DNA of 28,322 bases, from positions 1-28,322 of the forward strand of contig JAEDIN010000013.1 of NCBI GenBank assembly GCA_016292445.1, read 5' to 3'. Source of the stretch: Oscillospiraceae bacterium (GTDB taxonomy: Bacteria > Bacillota > Clostridia > Oscillospirales > Oscillospiraceae). The position numbers were made by a program, and so were the translations under genes. Every line of letters starts with the position of its first letter. Position 1 is the stretch's first letter. Shown one piece after another: positions 1 to 8,769 of this stretch. The notes beneath the pieces are model-generated. The model searched no databases, was not told the DNA's origin, and saw only the letters and a list, made by a program, of their open reading frames with translations.

Positions 1-3000
1 AAAAACCTCGGTGTCGAGGGTATTGTAAACGGCGAAACAGACGTCGCAGGTATAGTTGCAAATCTTGACGGTGCAAAAATTGCAAACTGCTGGAACGCCG
101 TTAAGGTTACGGGTACATACACCGTCGGCGGTATAGCCGCAAATGTGAATAACGGCACCATCACAAATTGCTGCAACTTCGGCTATATCGAAGGCACCTC
201 CGACATCGGTGCTGTAGCAGGCAGCATCAAAGGAAACAGCGTCGTCGAATACTCCTACTATGCTTACAACTCGGTTTGCTCGGGAGGAAAGGCCGTCGGA
301 AGTCAGAGCAGTACAAGCACCCAGTCCGTTTACCGTTTTTCAACCAGCAGCACCGAGGTGCTTACCGAAAAGCCCATAAAGGTCGATAATAAGGAGACTG
401 ATAATCTGCTCACTCTTCTCAATGAATGGCTCGATCTTCAGGCAAAGGATTCAAACTATCGCACATGGGTGTTTGACACCTCAACAAGCGCGCAGCAGCG
501 TGTTGGCGGCAAGTTCCCCAGCCTTGAATATCCCACTTATATTGCACCCGTTGAGAGTACCTACACCGAAACAGCTACCATGGCAGCCCTTTCGGATTCG
601 AAGCAAAACGCTGTTGAAGGCGGCTTTTACAGCATTTCGAGTACCGATGAGCTGAAGCAATTCAGAGATTATGTAAACCAAGGCTTTAAGACCGACGGCG
701 TTGTGTTTTTCCAGAACGCAGATATTACTGTGACAGACACCGCCGAAGGCTGGGAGCCTATCGGCAACGACAGCAACACCGCATTCCAAGGCATTTTTGA
801 CGGTCAGGGCTATGTGCTCAGCGGTATTGCCATAAATAGCTCAAAGGATTCGAGCGGCTTGTTTGGATTTGTCAATAACGCCGCTGCAATAATCAAGAAT
901 GTAGGACTTGTCGGAATAATTTCCGGCGGCGATAACTGCGGCGGCATCGTCGGCGAGCTTACGGCGGGTACTGTCTCAAACTGCTGGTTTGACGGCGAAA
1001 TGAACGCTAAGGACCGCATAGGCGGCATCGTCGGCAAGGCTGATCAGGCGCAGATACTCAACTGCGTTGGTTTTGCAACAATTACAGGCAGCTCTAAAGT
1101 CGGAGGCATCGTCGGCGCATGTACAAGCTCTACGACTATAAAGTATTGCTACTACACAAAGGATTGCGCTCAGGGCTGCGGTGAATCAAGCGGAAGCCAG
1201 ACCGCACTGGTCGCCTTCAGCAAGGACGGCTCGGATTTCACACTTGAAAGATCTGTCGTCGTCGGCAGTGCAGCCGGCGTAAAGCTTCTCAATGTGCTCA
1301 ACCATTGGGTCACTTACCTCGCTATAGACTCCACCTACCGTTTCTGGAAGATAGACGACTCGGCGGCAGGCATTGCGAGAATTAAGGGCAACCACCCGAC
1401 ACATTTGTATCCGGGTGACAATTCCGGTGTCAAGCGTGTCGATGAGCCGCAAGTCGATGTCAACAACGAAACAAATCCCTACAATATCAAGTACGCCGAG
1501 ACCTCCACCATGACCCAGCTTTATGAAAGCGGCACAGACGCCCTTGCCGGTGGTCACTACAGCATATCCAGCGGTGAAGAGCTTAAATTGCTTTCGCTTT
1601 TCGTCAGTGAAAATCACAGCACAAAGGATGCGACCTTCTATCTGACGCAGGATGTGGATATATCCGTCAAAAATCTCGGCAACGACTCCGAGGGCTGGCT
1701 GCCGATCGGCTCCGATTTCGACATTTCGGATACTCAGTCAATATCTTACGTCTTTAACGGCAGCTTTGACGGCTGCGGCTACACCGTCTACGGTCTTTAC
1801 ATCTACAATGAAAAAGGCGATAATGTCGGATTGTTCGGCAGAATCAGAGGAGCGACTATCAAAAACCTCGGCGTTGTAGGCGCTATGCTCGCCGAATTCA
1901 ACTGCGGCGGCATCGTTGGCAAATCCGACAGCAGTACGATAAAGAATTGCTGGACCAGCGTAAGTATAGAGTCTGAATCCGAGACCGGCGGAATAGCAGG
2001 CAGAATTGACGACACTACTATCGAAAACTGCGTTTCCTACGGCCCATTGCTTTGTGTTGGCGGCGAAACATGCGTAGCCGGCGGCATCGTCGGCGATATA
2101 CTGGGTAATTCGGTTGTAAAAAACAGCTACTATCTCAGGGATTCCACCTCCGCCGGATATAACAGTGCTTCCTCCGGTGCGGAGGTTGACATCATATCCT
2201 TTACCTACGGTTTTGAGAATGACGATTACTACTGTACTCTTGAACGCGCAGCGCAGATAGATGCTATAACGACAACGAGTCTTCTTGACGCTCTCAACGC
2301 ATGGGTGCATCTGCAAAATAACGGTCAGTTCAGCGGATGGCGCAACTCCGTCACACTTATCGGCGAGGGAGACAACACCGGCCATTATCCGAGGCTTATG
2401 GCTCCGGACGAGTACCAAAGCAGCGGAGAAAACGAAAACTACAGCGGTGACTATACCGCTACCTCAACAGTCACTCAGCTTTTCTCAAGCGGTGCTGACG
2501 GAATTGAGGGATGCTTCTACAGTATAAACGGTCTTGACGACCTTGAGGCGCTCCAGAAATATGTCGCCGCAGGCCGCAAAACAAAAAACATTATTTTCTT
2601 CATGACCCGTGATGTTGACATGAGCTATAAATATCATGTCGACGGTGATTCGTGGCATCCCATAGGTGATGTGAACTATCCGTTCCAGGGTATTTTCGAC
2701 GGTCAGGGCTATACGGTAAAATACATATTCATTGACACAAGTGCCGACGATCAAGGTCTGTTCGGTCACATAAACAAGGGTGCTACGATCAAGAATCTCG
2801 GCATCTGCGGCATTGTTCGAGCAGGTACGAATGCCGGCGGCATAGTCGGTGACTTTAACTTCAGTACCATCGCAAACTGCTGGTCGGCCTGCGAGGTTGC
2901 GGCAACCGACGGCAACGCCGGCGGCTTGGTCGGAGGTGCTAACAGCGGCACTATTGTCAACTGCACAAGCTACGGTGGAATTGTAAGCCCCGGCGCATAC

Positions 3001-5031
3001 GGCGCAATAGCAGGCTATGCCTTCGGCACTACTATTAAATACTGTTATTATCTGTACGGCACCTGCCAGCAGGCTTACAGTCCGGCTTCTGCCGTTGATG
3101 CGACCGGAGTTCAGTACTTTAACGGTACAAGCTCAGCCTGCATTCTTCACGAGAAGGTCAATGTCGAGGGAACCGAGACCCGTAACGCACTGAGCGCACT
3201 CAAGCTTTATGTCGATGCCCATCCCGAGACCAACTACTGTTACTGGGTCATCGGCAACACCGAGGAGTATCTTAAAATGGGCGTCGCCCTGTTCCCCGTT
3301 TTGCTGTCGGCATCGAATACGATGGGCGAAAAGGACTATAACGAGGTTCAGGCATACTTTAACGGGACCGAGTACTACTCAGTAATAAAGGCCATTAATG
3401 CAGCAAACGACTCCGAGGGCGGCGGCGATGTTATCCTTGCAACAAATGTTGTTTTCTACCTGCACGATGATGCAACACTCGACAGCGATGTCCGGCTCGT
3501 TACCGACAAGTATTCGGCAATCATAAAGTCGAATATCAGGCTTCAGAGTATGCAGCAGCTTGACGGCTACTTTACCGTCAAGGACGGCGGTCAAGTATTC
3601 CTTTGGGACAATGAAAAGGGTGACTACTCTTTATTCCTCTACTCTCAAAAGAAGGCTGACCCGAGCTGCAACAGTACGATCTACGGCACAGCGGCGCTCA
3701 CCTTCCGCTCTATGCCGGTTTCCGGCGGAACAGCCGAAGCGTATAATCTAAGCCTTGAAAACGGCGAGTTTATTGTAAACTCCACCCTTGACAGCGGCAA
3801 TCCCCACGGCATTCCCGGCGGCAGCACCATTCATATTCAAAGTCATGCGACCTTTAATGTAGGCGCTAACGCAAGAATTCGCACAACGGGCGGTGCTATT
3901 ATTAACAATGAAGGCGCAGTCAAGATAGGCAACGCAACGCTCGATCGCAACGGCGGTATTAAGATGGTCGGCGTTTTCGAGGATGACGGCGGTACAGTCA
4001 CGCTTCCCTACATCTACAAGGAAGGTTACACTCTGCGAGGATGGTCCGACTCAAACGGCAAGCTGCATGTTGCAGGCTCAAGGGTAGCCGATGTTCAGCC
4101 TTCAACTGTATTCAAAGCCGAATGGAGCCTCGGTACATCCGATGATCCCTACCCCGGCGACGATTCATTCTCGGATGACAAGCCCGTATACAACATCCCC
4201 ATCACCGTTATCCAGTCTAATGGCGGCAATATCTCCCCGGAAAGCATGATGGCGGCTAAGGGTGAAAACCTTTCTTTCCAGATAACCGCTGACACCGGCT
4301 ATATAATTAAGACCGTGCTTGTTGACGGTCAGCCTGTCGAAATAGATGAGAACAATTGCTACCACTTTATCAGCATAAGCCGCGCGCACAACATAATTGC
4401 GCTGTATGCAAAGCAAATAAATGAGGCTTATTACAACTGGTACAACCCGTTTGAAGATGTTTCAGTCGATGATTGGTATTATGACAGCATTAAGTACTCG
4501 GCTTCCGCAGGTCTTTTTATCGGTACTTCGGATGTGACCTTCTCCCCGGCTGACGCAACAAGCCGAGAAATGATAGTTACGGTTCTTTGGCGACTGGCAG
4601 GCTGTCCTGTCGTTCCCGATAATGTCGGAACAAGCTTCATGGATGTAAGCAAAGACTGCTACGCTTACGACGCTATCCGTTGGGCATCGATGTTTAATAT
4701 CATCGAGGGCTACGGCGACGGCACCTTCGGCTACGGTGACCCTATACTGCGAGAGCAGCTCGTAACCATACTTTTCCGCTTTGCGAGAAACTATGTAGGC
4801 CTTGATGTTTCAATGTATGACTCAACGAATATCCTTATCTATTCCGATGTTCTCCAGATATCACAGGGTATGGCTCAACCCTTCCAGTGGGCAGTAGGCG
4901 CAAAGGTGATCTATGGCACATCTCATACTACACTTGAGCCGAGAGGCATGGCTACCCGTGCTCAGGTTGCAACGGTGTTCCAGCGTTTCTGCACATACTT
5001 CATGGATACCGTACCCGTTTTTAAAACTTAA
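1..5031 (+). CDS. GLUG-repeat surface protein with C-terminal SLH domains (5' end outside window)
   Basis: The frame is open from base 1, so the start codon and signal peptide lie upstream; 1676 residues are visible. Most of the protein is GLUG-type beta-helix: GGIVG/GLFG coils followed by TIxNCW or TIxNC strands. These are grouped in modules of 310-320 residues, each opening with a T-x-TMTQL-like segment and closing with an L-x-x-LN-x-W segment. After the last module come less repetitive beta-rich sequence, a Listeria-Bacteroides-type repeat (about residues 1325-1375, with GYTLRGW), and three SLH domains (about 1479-1537, 1545-1605, 1613-1670; FEDVSVDDWYYDSIKY, DVSKDCYAYDAI, YSDVL). SLH domains bind secondary cell-wall polymer, so the protein is inferred to be surface-anchored. 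GLUG proteins have been proposed as adhesins, but the ligand here is unknown. It converges on the sigma/anti-sigma pair through a shared terminator. Confidence 0.88.
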   Translation, partial: KNLGVEGIVNGETDVAGIVANLDGAKIANCWNAVKVTGTYTVGGIAANVNNGTITNCCNFGYIEGTSDIGAVAGSIKGNSVVEYSYYAYNSVCSGGKAVGSQSSTSTQSVYRFSTSSTEVLTEKPIKVDNKETDNLLTLLNEWLDLQAKDSNYRTWVFDTSTSAQQRVGGKFPSLEYPTYIAPVESTYTETATMAALSDSKQNAVEGGFYSISSTDELKQFRDYVNQGFKTDGVVFFQNADITVTDTAEGWEPIGNDSNTAFQGIFDGQGYVLSGIAINSSKDSSGLFGFVNNAAAIIKNVGLVGIISGGDNCGGIVGELTAGTVSNCWFDGEMNAKDRIGGIVGKADQAQILNCVGFATITGSSKVGGIVGACTSSTTIKYCYYTKDCAQGCGESSGSQTALVAFSKDGSDFTLERSVVVGSAAGVKLLNVLNHWVTYLAIDSTYRFWKIDDSAAGIARIKGNHPTHLYPGDNSGVKRVDEPQVDVNNETNPYNIKYAETSTMTQLYESGTDALAGGHYSISSGEELKLLSLFVSENHSTKDATFYLTQDVDISVKNLGNDSEGWLPIGSDFDISDTQSISYVFNGSFDGCGYTVYGLYIYNEKGDNVGLFGRIRGATIKNLGVVGAMLAEFNCGGIVGKSDSSTIKNCWTSVSIESESETGGIAGRIDDTTIENCVSYGPLLCVGGETCVAGGIVGDILGNSVVKNSYYLRDSTSAGYNSASSGAEVDIISFTYGFENDDYYCTLERAAQIDAITTTSLLDALNAWVHLQNNGQFSGWRNSVTLIGEGDNTGHYPRLMAPDEYQSSGENENYSGDYTATSTVTQLFSSGADGIEGCFYSINGLDDLEALQKYVAAGRKTKNIIFFMTRDVDMSYKYHVDGDSWHPIGDVNYPFQGIFDGQGYTVKYIFIDTSADDQGLFGHINKGATIKNLGICGIVRAGTNAGGIVGDFNFSTIANCWSACEVAATDGNAGGLVGGANSGTIVNCTSYGGIVSPGAYGAIAGYAFGTTIKYCYYLYGTCQQAYSPASAVDATGVQYFNGTSSACILHEKVNVEGTETRNALSALKLYVDAHPETNYCYWVIGNTEEYLKMGVALFPVLLSASNTMGEKDYNEVQAYFNGTEYYSVIKAINAANDSEGGGDVILATNVVFYLHDDATLDSDVRLVTDKYSAIIKSNIRLQSMQQLDGYFTVKDGGQVFLWDNEKGDYSLFLYSQKKADPSCNSTIYGTAALTFRSMPVSGGTAEAYNLSLENGEFIVNSTLDSGNPHGIPGGSTIHIQSHATFNVGANARIRTTGGAIINNEGAVKIGNATLDRNGGIKMVGVFEDDGGTVTLPYIYKEGYTLRGWSDSNGKLHVAGSRVADVQPSTVFKAEWSLGTSDDPYPGDDSFSDDKPVYNIPITVIQSNGGNISPESMMAAKGENLSFQITADTGYIIKTVLVDGQPVEIDENNCYHFISISRAHNIIALYAKQINEAYYNWYNPFEDVSVDDWYYDSIKYSASAGLFIGTSDVTFSPADATSREMIVTVLWRLAGCPVVPDNVGTSFMDVSKDCYAYDAIRWASMFNIIEGYGDGTFGYGDPILREQLVTILFRFARNYVGLDVSMYDSTNILIYSDVLQISQGMAQPFQWAVGAKVIYGTSHTTLEPRGMATRAQVATVFQRFCTYFMDTVPVFKT
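562..3330 (+). repeat. Three in-frame GLUG super-modules of ~310-320 codons
   Basis: Equivalent module starts fall at 562, 1492 and 2452 (YTETATMAAL, YAETSTMTQL, YTATSTVTQL), giving periods of 930 and 960 bases. A fourth module is cut by the window edge (its end is visible at 1-561). Each module repeats the order: FYSIS segment, xWxPIG segment, F-x-G-FDGxGY, GLFG, KNLG, GGIVG coils, CYY or SYY, then LN-x-W. The repetition is clear in protein but diverged in DNA, so this is an old duplication. The end of the third module is approximate. Confidence 0.8.
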
Positions 5032-5044
5032 TTTAAAGTAAAAT

Positions 5045-5072
5045 ATCCGCCGTGGTTCCCACCACGGCGGAT
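5045..5072. terminator. Bidirectional terminator between convergent genes
   Basis: A 12-bp perfect stem (ATCCGCCGTGGT/ACCACGGCGGAT) encloses a TCCC loop. T-rich sequence follows on the plus strand, and the minus strand reads ATATTTTACTTT after the stem. It sits 14 bases past the surface-protein stop and 13 bases past the stop of the minus-strand anti-sigma gene, so it can serve both. Confidence 0.85.
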
Positions 5073-5085
5073 TAATTATTCCGGT

Positions 5086-6204
5086 CTAAGCTGCTTTTTC
5101 GATTATTCCGTTTACAAATTTGTTTACCTTATAAATATCATTCTGATCATACCAGTCCGTGACCTTACTGTCTGCGCCGCTGAAAACCGCACCCTGTGAA
5201 CCGATATCGTGATTTCTGCTCTCTGCTATTATGCCCCAGAGCGTTTCACCGCTTGCATTCTTGCCCTGCGTTATATTCAAAACATAGCCTATCTGATTAA
5301 CCACATCTTTTTCGCTGTAATACTGAGTAAGTTTCGTGTAGAAGTCGGACAGCGCGCAGGTAAAGTTTACAAGCTCATCGCCGCTGAGTTCGTTAAGCTG
5401 GAGCTTGCTGCGGTATTTCTCGGGAACAACTCCGGCTGCCTCTCCGATACGCTCAAGCTGTTCGGGTAAGCCGGTATAGACCAAGAGCTGGTTTATAGTT
5501 TGAATATTGTTCTTAACAAGCTTTTCAACGGTAAAATCAGAGTTGAGCTTGCAGACCTTCTCAACAAGAAGTATCTTGCCGGTCGTAACATGGTTAGACT
5601 CTGCCAGCTCACGGTAATCCTTATCACCGGTCATTGTCTGACTCAGGATAGAAATATCATAATCAACGCCCTTATCAATCTTGACAATGGTATTGACTAC
5701 CGTCTTGCGCACGGAGTCTGCCCTATCCTGTTCCCCGTCGAGTACCGTCACAAGCACAGAGTTTTTGAGCTCGGTGATATAGCCGTTTTTCTGCAATGCT
5801 TTGACGGTAACCTTTACGGCTTCATCATACTTCTTCCCTACTACATTAATGTCCGCCGTTATCTTTTCGGCATCGCTGTTCTCGGCCTCGGCCTCGACGA
5901 CGACATTGCGGTCGTTAATCTCAAGTCTGATGCTTGGATTGACATCGAGCATCACGACAGTGTTTGAGGCCATGGGCAGGAACTTGATGTACTCGCCGAT
6001 GTCTGCAACGCCCGTTTCGGACTTGCCCAAGCCGAAGAACATGGCTGCCGAGCCGACAACTATAACCGCAAGTGATGCCGCTAGTGTTCTCCATCCGTTC
6101 TTGTTGGGGCTTTTGGAAGCAGCCGGTGCATCACTGTTATACAGCTCTTCAATATAGCGGTCGTTCACCGAGCCGATGTATTTAAGCAAATCTTCTTTTC
6201 TCAA
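5086..6204 (-). CDS. RsgI-like membrane anti-sigma factor
   Basis: 372 residues. A short cytoplasmic N-terminus of about 38 residues is followed by one transmembrane helix (about 39-60) and a large extracytoplasmic part. Just outside the membrane is VMLDVNPSIRLEINDRN (about 84-100), the hallmark of the RsgI juxtamembrane domain (DVNPS). The rest, rich in lysine and acidic residues, is not recognised. The start is TTG at 6204-6202, preceded by GAAGGA eight bases upstream and overlapping the sigma stop as TTGA, which suggests translational coupling. By family analogy the N-terminus holds the sigma factor inactive until an extracellular signal arrives. The N-terminus is shorter than I would expect for a classical RsgI. 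The function is inferred from the motif plus adjacency. Confidence 0.82.
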   Translation of the reverse strand: MRKEDLLKYIGSVNDRYIEELYNSDAPAASKSPNKNGWRTLAASLAVIVVGSAAMFFGLGKSETGVADIGEYIKFLPMASNTVVMLDVNPSIRLEINDRNVVVEAEAENSDAEKITADINVVGKKYDEAVKVTVKALQKNGYITELKNSVLVTVLDGEQDRADSVRKTVVNTIVKIDKGVDYDISILSQTMTGDKDYRELAESNHVTTGKILLVEKVCKLNSDFTVEKLVKNNIQTINQLLVYTGLPEQLERIGEAAGVVPEKYRSKLQLNELSGDELVNFTCALSDFYTKLTQYYSEKDVVNQIGYVLNITQGKNASGETLWGIIAESRNHDIGSQGAVFSGADSKVTDWYDQNDIYKVNKFVNGIIEKAA

Positions 6205-6761
6205 AGAGGAATTCCTTCTTTCATTAAGTGCTTTTTAAGCTTTGCTCTCAGTCTGAAGAGCATCGTTGTTGTTTTTGATACGGATATGTCGTATTTCTCG
6301 GCAATATCCGAAATGGGGTCGAGCATCCAATAGCGGCGCATAAACACTCCCCGCTCAACGCTGTTGAGCTCCTCAAGGAACTTGTTCAAAGCCGCTATTA
6401 TCTCTGCCGAATCTGCCCTGCGCTCGAGCTCATCATAGCCCGATATGCACTCTGCGAGCTCATCGAGAACAAGCGGAATTTCACCGTTGCCTCGTTTTTC
6501 GCTCTTTTTCTGCCGCAGCCTATCAAGTGCAAGGTTTCGTGTAATTTTCCCGATAAACGAGGATAGTGAATTAGGTTCATTCGGCGGAATGCTCCCCCAA
6601 ACACGCATAAGCGCGTCGTTGACGCACTCCTCGCTGTCCTCATCGTTGCCAAGAATGTTGAAAGCTATGCGGTGGCAGTATCGACCATATTTATTATCAG
6701 TTTGTAATATGGCTTCTTCCGATCGCTCCAGAAAAAGCTCAACTATGCTTCGGTCGTCCAA
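6201..6761 (-). CDS. ECF-type RNA polymerase sigma-70 family factor
   Basis: 186 residues, normal length for an ECF factor. Region 2 lies at about residues 20-90 (YCHRIAFNILGNDEDSEE, then NDALMRVW and ITRNLALDRLRQKKS), and region 4 helix-turn-helix at about 130-180 (ERGVFMRRYWMLDPISDIAE, then SVSKTTTMLFRLRAKLKKHL). No region 3 or 1.1 is present. The start is TTG at 6761-6759: an in-frame TAG stands 12 bases upstream, the next ATG is codon 49 inside region 2, and AGGAG lies six bases before the TTG. The gene overlaps its anti-sigma gene by four bases. It probably directs RNA polymerase to an envelope-stress or surface regulon; its targets cannot be told from this window. Confidence 0.9.
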   Translation of the reverse strand: MDDRSIVELFLERSEEAILQTDNKYGRYCHRIAFNILGNDEDSEECVNDALMRVWGSIPPNEPNSLSSFIGKITRNLALDRLRQKKSEKRGNGEIPLVLDELAECISGYDELERRADSAEIIAALNKFLEELNSVERGVFMRRYWMLDPISDIAEKYDISVSKTTTMLFRLRAKLKKHLMKEGIPL

Positions 6762-6802
6762 GCTTTTCTCCTATCTCTATAAATTAAGACGGAATTTGTT
6801 AA

Positions 6803-6832
6803 ATAGTATCACATTTTTTTGCCAAAATTCAA
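6803..6832 (-). promoter_or_regulatory. Probable sigma-A promoter of the sigma/anti-sigma operon
   Basis: On the minus strand: TTGAAT (6832-6827), 18-nt spacer, TACTAT (6808-6803), with TG one base before the -10 (extended -10). It lies 42 bases upstream of the TTG start. No convincing ECF-type promoter was identified; a CGTC element downstream of the -10 is noted but not relied on. Confidence 0.55.
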
Positions 6833-6843
6833 GGATAATTTTT

Positions 6844-6901
6844 CAGCCGATATTCGGTCAGTAAAAATGTTCATAATTTCTTTTTACAATCGGCTGTTTT
6901 T
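6844..6901 (+). other. Long-loop inverted repeat followed by T5
   Basis: CAGCCGAT (6844-6851) pairs with ATCGGCTG (6889-6896) across a 37-nt A/T-rich loop, then TTTTT. It lies between the two divergent promoters. It could be a weak plus-strand terminator or a protein-binding dyad. Confidence 0.3.
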
Positions 6902-6905
6902 GTAG

Positions 6906-6934
6906 TTGTGAAAAAATACTCCTTATGCTATATT
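6906..6934 (+). promoter_or_regulatory. Probable promoter of the cdsA group
   Basis: TTGTGA (6906-6911), 17-nt spacer, TATATT (6929-6934). The predicted transcript start near 6941 leaves about 48 bases of leader before the ATG at 6989. Its position rules out the upstream in-frame GTG at 6908 as the cdsA start. Confidence 0.55.
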
Positions 6935-6988
6935 TATGCACGGAATAGCATGTTTATCTCGGCCTGCGCCGAAGAAAGAGGGAGCTTT

Positions 6989-7783
6989 ATGAAAACAAGA
7001 GTCATCTCAGCCTGCGTGCTTATAATTCTTGTCGTGGCGTGCTTTGCGCTATCCCCCATTACCCGTATTTTGTTCCTGCTTGCAGCCTTGATAATGGGCA
7101 TTTGGGAAATGTGCCACGCCATCAGTTTTATGGATATTAAATGTGCAAGCTGGGTATTGTATGTTTATGCGGTTCTTGCCTGTGCCGGAATATACCTTAT
7201 GGAAGGCAATTCCGCTGCCGTACTGCTGTTCTTCCTTGCCGTGTTTGCGGTTTTCATGGCCGGTATAATCAAGCCCGAGATCAGCGGCAGCGGCACTCTT
7301 GCCGGTCTCGCAGTGCTCGTGTATCCGACTGTTCCCTTCCTTATTATTATGGAGCTCTCGCTGCGTGATGATTGGATAGCCATTTTCGCTGTTGCCTGCA
7401 TTTCAACCTGGGTTTGCGACTCCTTCGCTCTCTTCGGCGGCAAATGGTTCGGTAAAAACAAGCTTGCTCCCAAGGTCAGCCCCAACAAGACTATTGAGGG
7501 CAGCGTTACCGGTGCAATCGCCGCAACGCTTGCCGGCATCGGTCTGTACTTTGCTTTGAAGGGCAGCTTTGACATCTCTCTCCTTCGCTGCATGCTGACC
7601 GCACTCGTCTGCTCGAGCTTCGGTCAGGTCGGCGATCTTGCCGCATCGCTTATAAAGCGCATGACCGGGCTCAAGGATTACAGCAACCTCATTCCCGGTC
7701 ACGGCGGTGTGATGGACAGAGTTGACAGTCTGCTGTTTTCTATTCCTGCCGCATTCTTCTGCCTTGGCTACGGTATACTATAA
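6989..7783 (+). CDS. cdsA: Phosphatidate cytidylyltransferase
   Basis: 264 residues. CdsA converts phosphatidic acid plus CTP to CDP-diacylglycerol, the branch-point precursor of phosphatidylglycerol and other phospholipids, in the cytoplasmic membrane. The C-terminal family signature is intact at about residues 220-246: SLIKRMTGLKDYSNLIPGHG followed by GVMDRVD. Upstream are several hydrophobic helices and a CDSFALFGGKWFGKNKLAPK segment followed by SPNKTIEGS, also typical of CdsA. The ATG at 6989 is preceded by AGAGGGAG and gives a clean hydrophobic N-terminus. In many Firmicutes cdsA sits with uppS and dxr; here it is followed after 21 bases by a lipid kinase. PgsA, which uses its product, is encoded at 25934-26470. 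Confidence 0.95.
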   Translation: MKTRVISACVLIILVVACFALSPITRILFLLAALIMGIWEMCHAISFMDIKCASWVLYVYAVLACAGIYLMEGNSAAVLLFFLAVFAVFMAGIIKPEISGSGTLAGLAVLVYPTVPFLIIMELSLRDDWIAIFAVACISTWVCDSFALFGGKWFGKNKLAPKVSPNKTIEGSVTGAIAATLAGIGLYFALKGSFDISLLRCMLTALVCSSFGQVGDLAASLIKRMTGLKDYSNLIPGHGGVMDRVDSLLFSIPAAFFCLGYGIL

Positions 7784-7804
7784 TAAAAACGGAGAAATCT
7801 ATAA

Positions 7805-8719
7805 ATGAGTTCGCAAAACCGAAAACCGTTTACGCAGCTTAAGCGTATGATGCTGATTATTAATCCCGTTTCCGGCAGACGCACATCACTGCGTTTTTTG
7901 CCCGATATTATAAGGATCTTTACGGAAAACGACTATGTCGTGAGTGTATTTCCCACAGGAAAGAGTGGAGATGCAACGGAATTTGCAAGACTGTATTCAG
8001 CCGAATACGACATTGTTGTCTCCATAGGCGGTGACGGTACACTGAACGAAACTATTACAGGAATTATACTCGGCGGCAGCCGCACCCCGATCGGCTATAT
8101 TCCCTCGGGCAGCACCAATGACTTTGCCTCCTGCCATGGCATATCCTCCGATATGCTTACCGCCGCAATGAATATTGTCAACGGCAGCCCCAAGCAAATT
8201 GACATCGGAAAATTCGGAGATAACTTTTTTTCCTATGTATCTGCATTCGGCGCTTTCTCTTGGCTGTCATACACCACATCTCAGAACCTCAAAAATGTCC
8301 TCGGTCATTCAGCATATATTATAGACGCTGTGAAGGATCTGCCTAAGCTTAAATCCTACCGTCTTAAGTTTTTCGACGGTGATTTCATTTATGAAGGCGA
8401 CTATATCTTCGGTGCTGTGTGCAACTCCACCTCCGTTGCAGGCACTTTTACCCTTCCGACAGACATGGTAGATACCTCGGACGGTAAGTTTGAAGTGCTT
8501 CTTGTTCACAAGCCGCAGTCGCTCATTGATTGGCAGAGCATACTGACCGGCATTTTTACGCAGGACTATTCTTCGTATTTTCTTGACCTTTTCCAAACCG
8601 AGTCGCTGCGCATTGAAGCTCCCGCAAACCTTGATTGGTCGCTGGACGGCGAGCGTGGGCACGGAAAAAGCTCACTTGATTTTAAGATATTGACCAAACG
8701 AATAACACTTATAAGCTGA
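7805..8719 (+). CDS. Diacylglycerol kinase family lipid kinase (DgkB/YegS-like)
   Basis: 304 residues, soluble. Family motifs are in order: IINPVSGRR (residues 18-26), GGDGTLNE (75-82, ATP site) and IPSGSTNDFA (99-108), with a beta-rich C-terminal half and a LDWSLDGERG segment near the end. Members phosphorylate diacylglycerol or related lipids using ATP. If this one does, it would return diacylglycerol to phosphatidic acid, the substrate of the adjacent CdsA. GGAG lies ten bases before the ATG. The exact lipid substrate cannot be settled from motifs; sphingosine or undecaprenol-type substrates are other possibilities in this superfamily. Confidence 0.88.
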   Translation: MSSQNRKPFTQLKRMMLIINPVSGRRTSLRFLPDIIRIFTENDYVVSVFPTGKSGDATEFARLYSAEYDIVVSIGGDGTLNETITGIILGGSRTPIGYIPSGSTNDFASCHGISSDMLTAAMNIVNGSPKQIDIGKFGDNFFSYVSAFGAFSWLSYTTSQNLKNVLGHSAYIIDAVKDLPKLKSYRLKFFDGDFIYEGDYIFGAVCNSTSVAGTFTLPTDMVDTSDGKFEVLLVHKPQSLIDWQSILTGIFTQDYSSYFLDLFQTESLRIEAPANLDWSLDGERGHGKSSLDFKILTKRITLIS

Positions 8720-8732
8720 TATAGATAAACGG

Positions 8733-8760
8733 CCGCTTTCCATCGGAAAGCGGTAGTTTT
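8733..8760 (+). terminator. Terminator or attenuator between the lipid kinase and brkB-like genes
   Basis: CCGCTTTCC/GGAAAGCGG (9 bp perfect, ATC loop) followed by TAGTTTTT. A second short stem, CGGTA/TACCG (8751-8765), shares three bases with its right arm and runs straight into TTTTATG, the start of the next gene. The two stems cannot both form fully. Confidence 0.65.
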
Positions 8761-8769
8761 TACCGTTTT

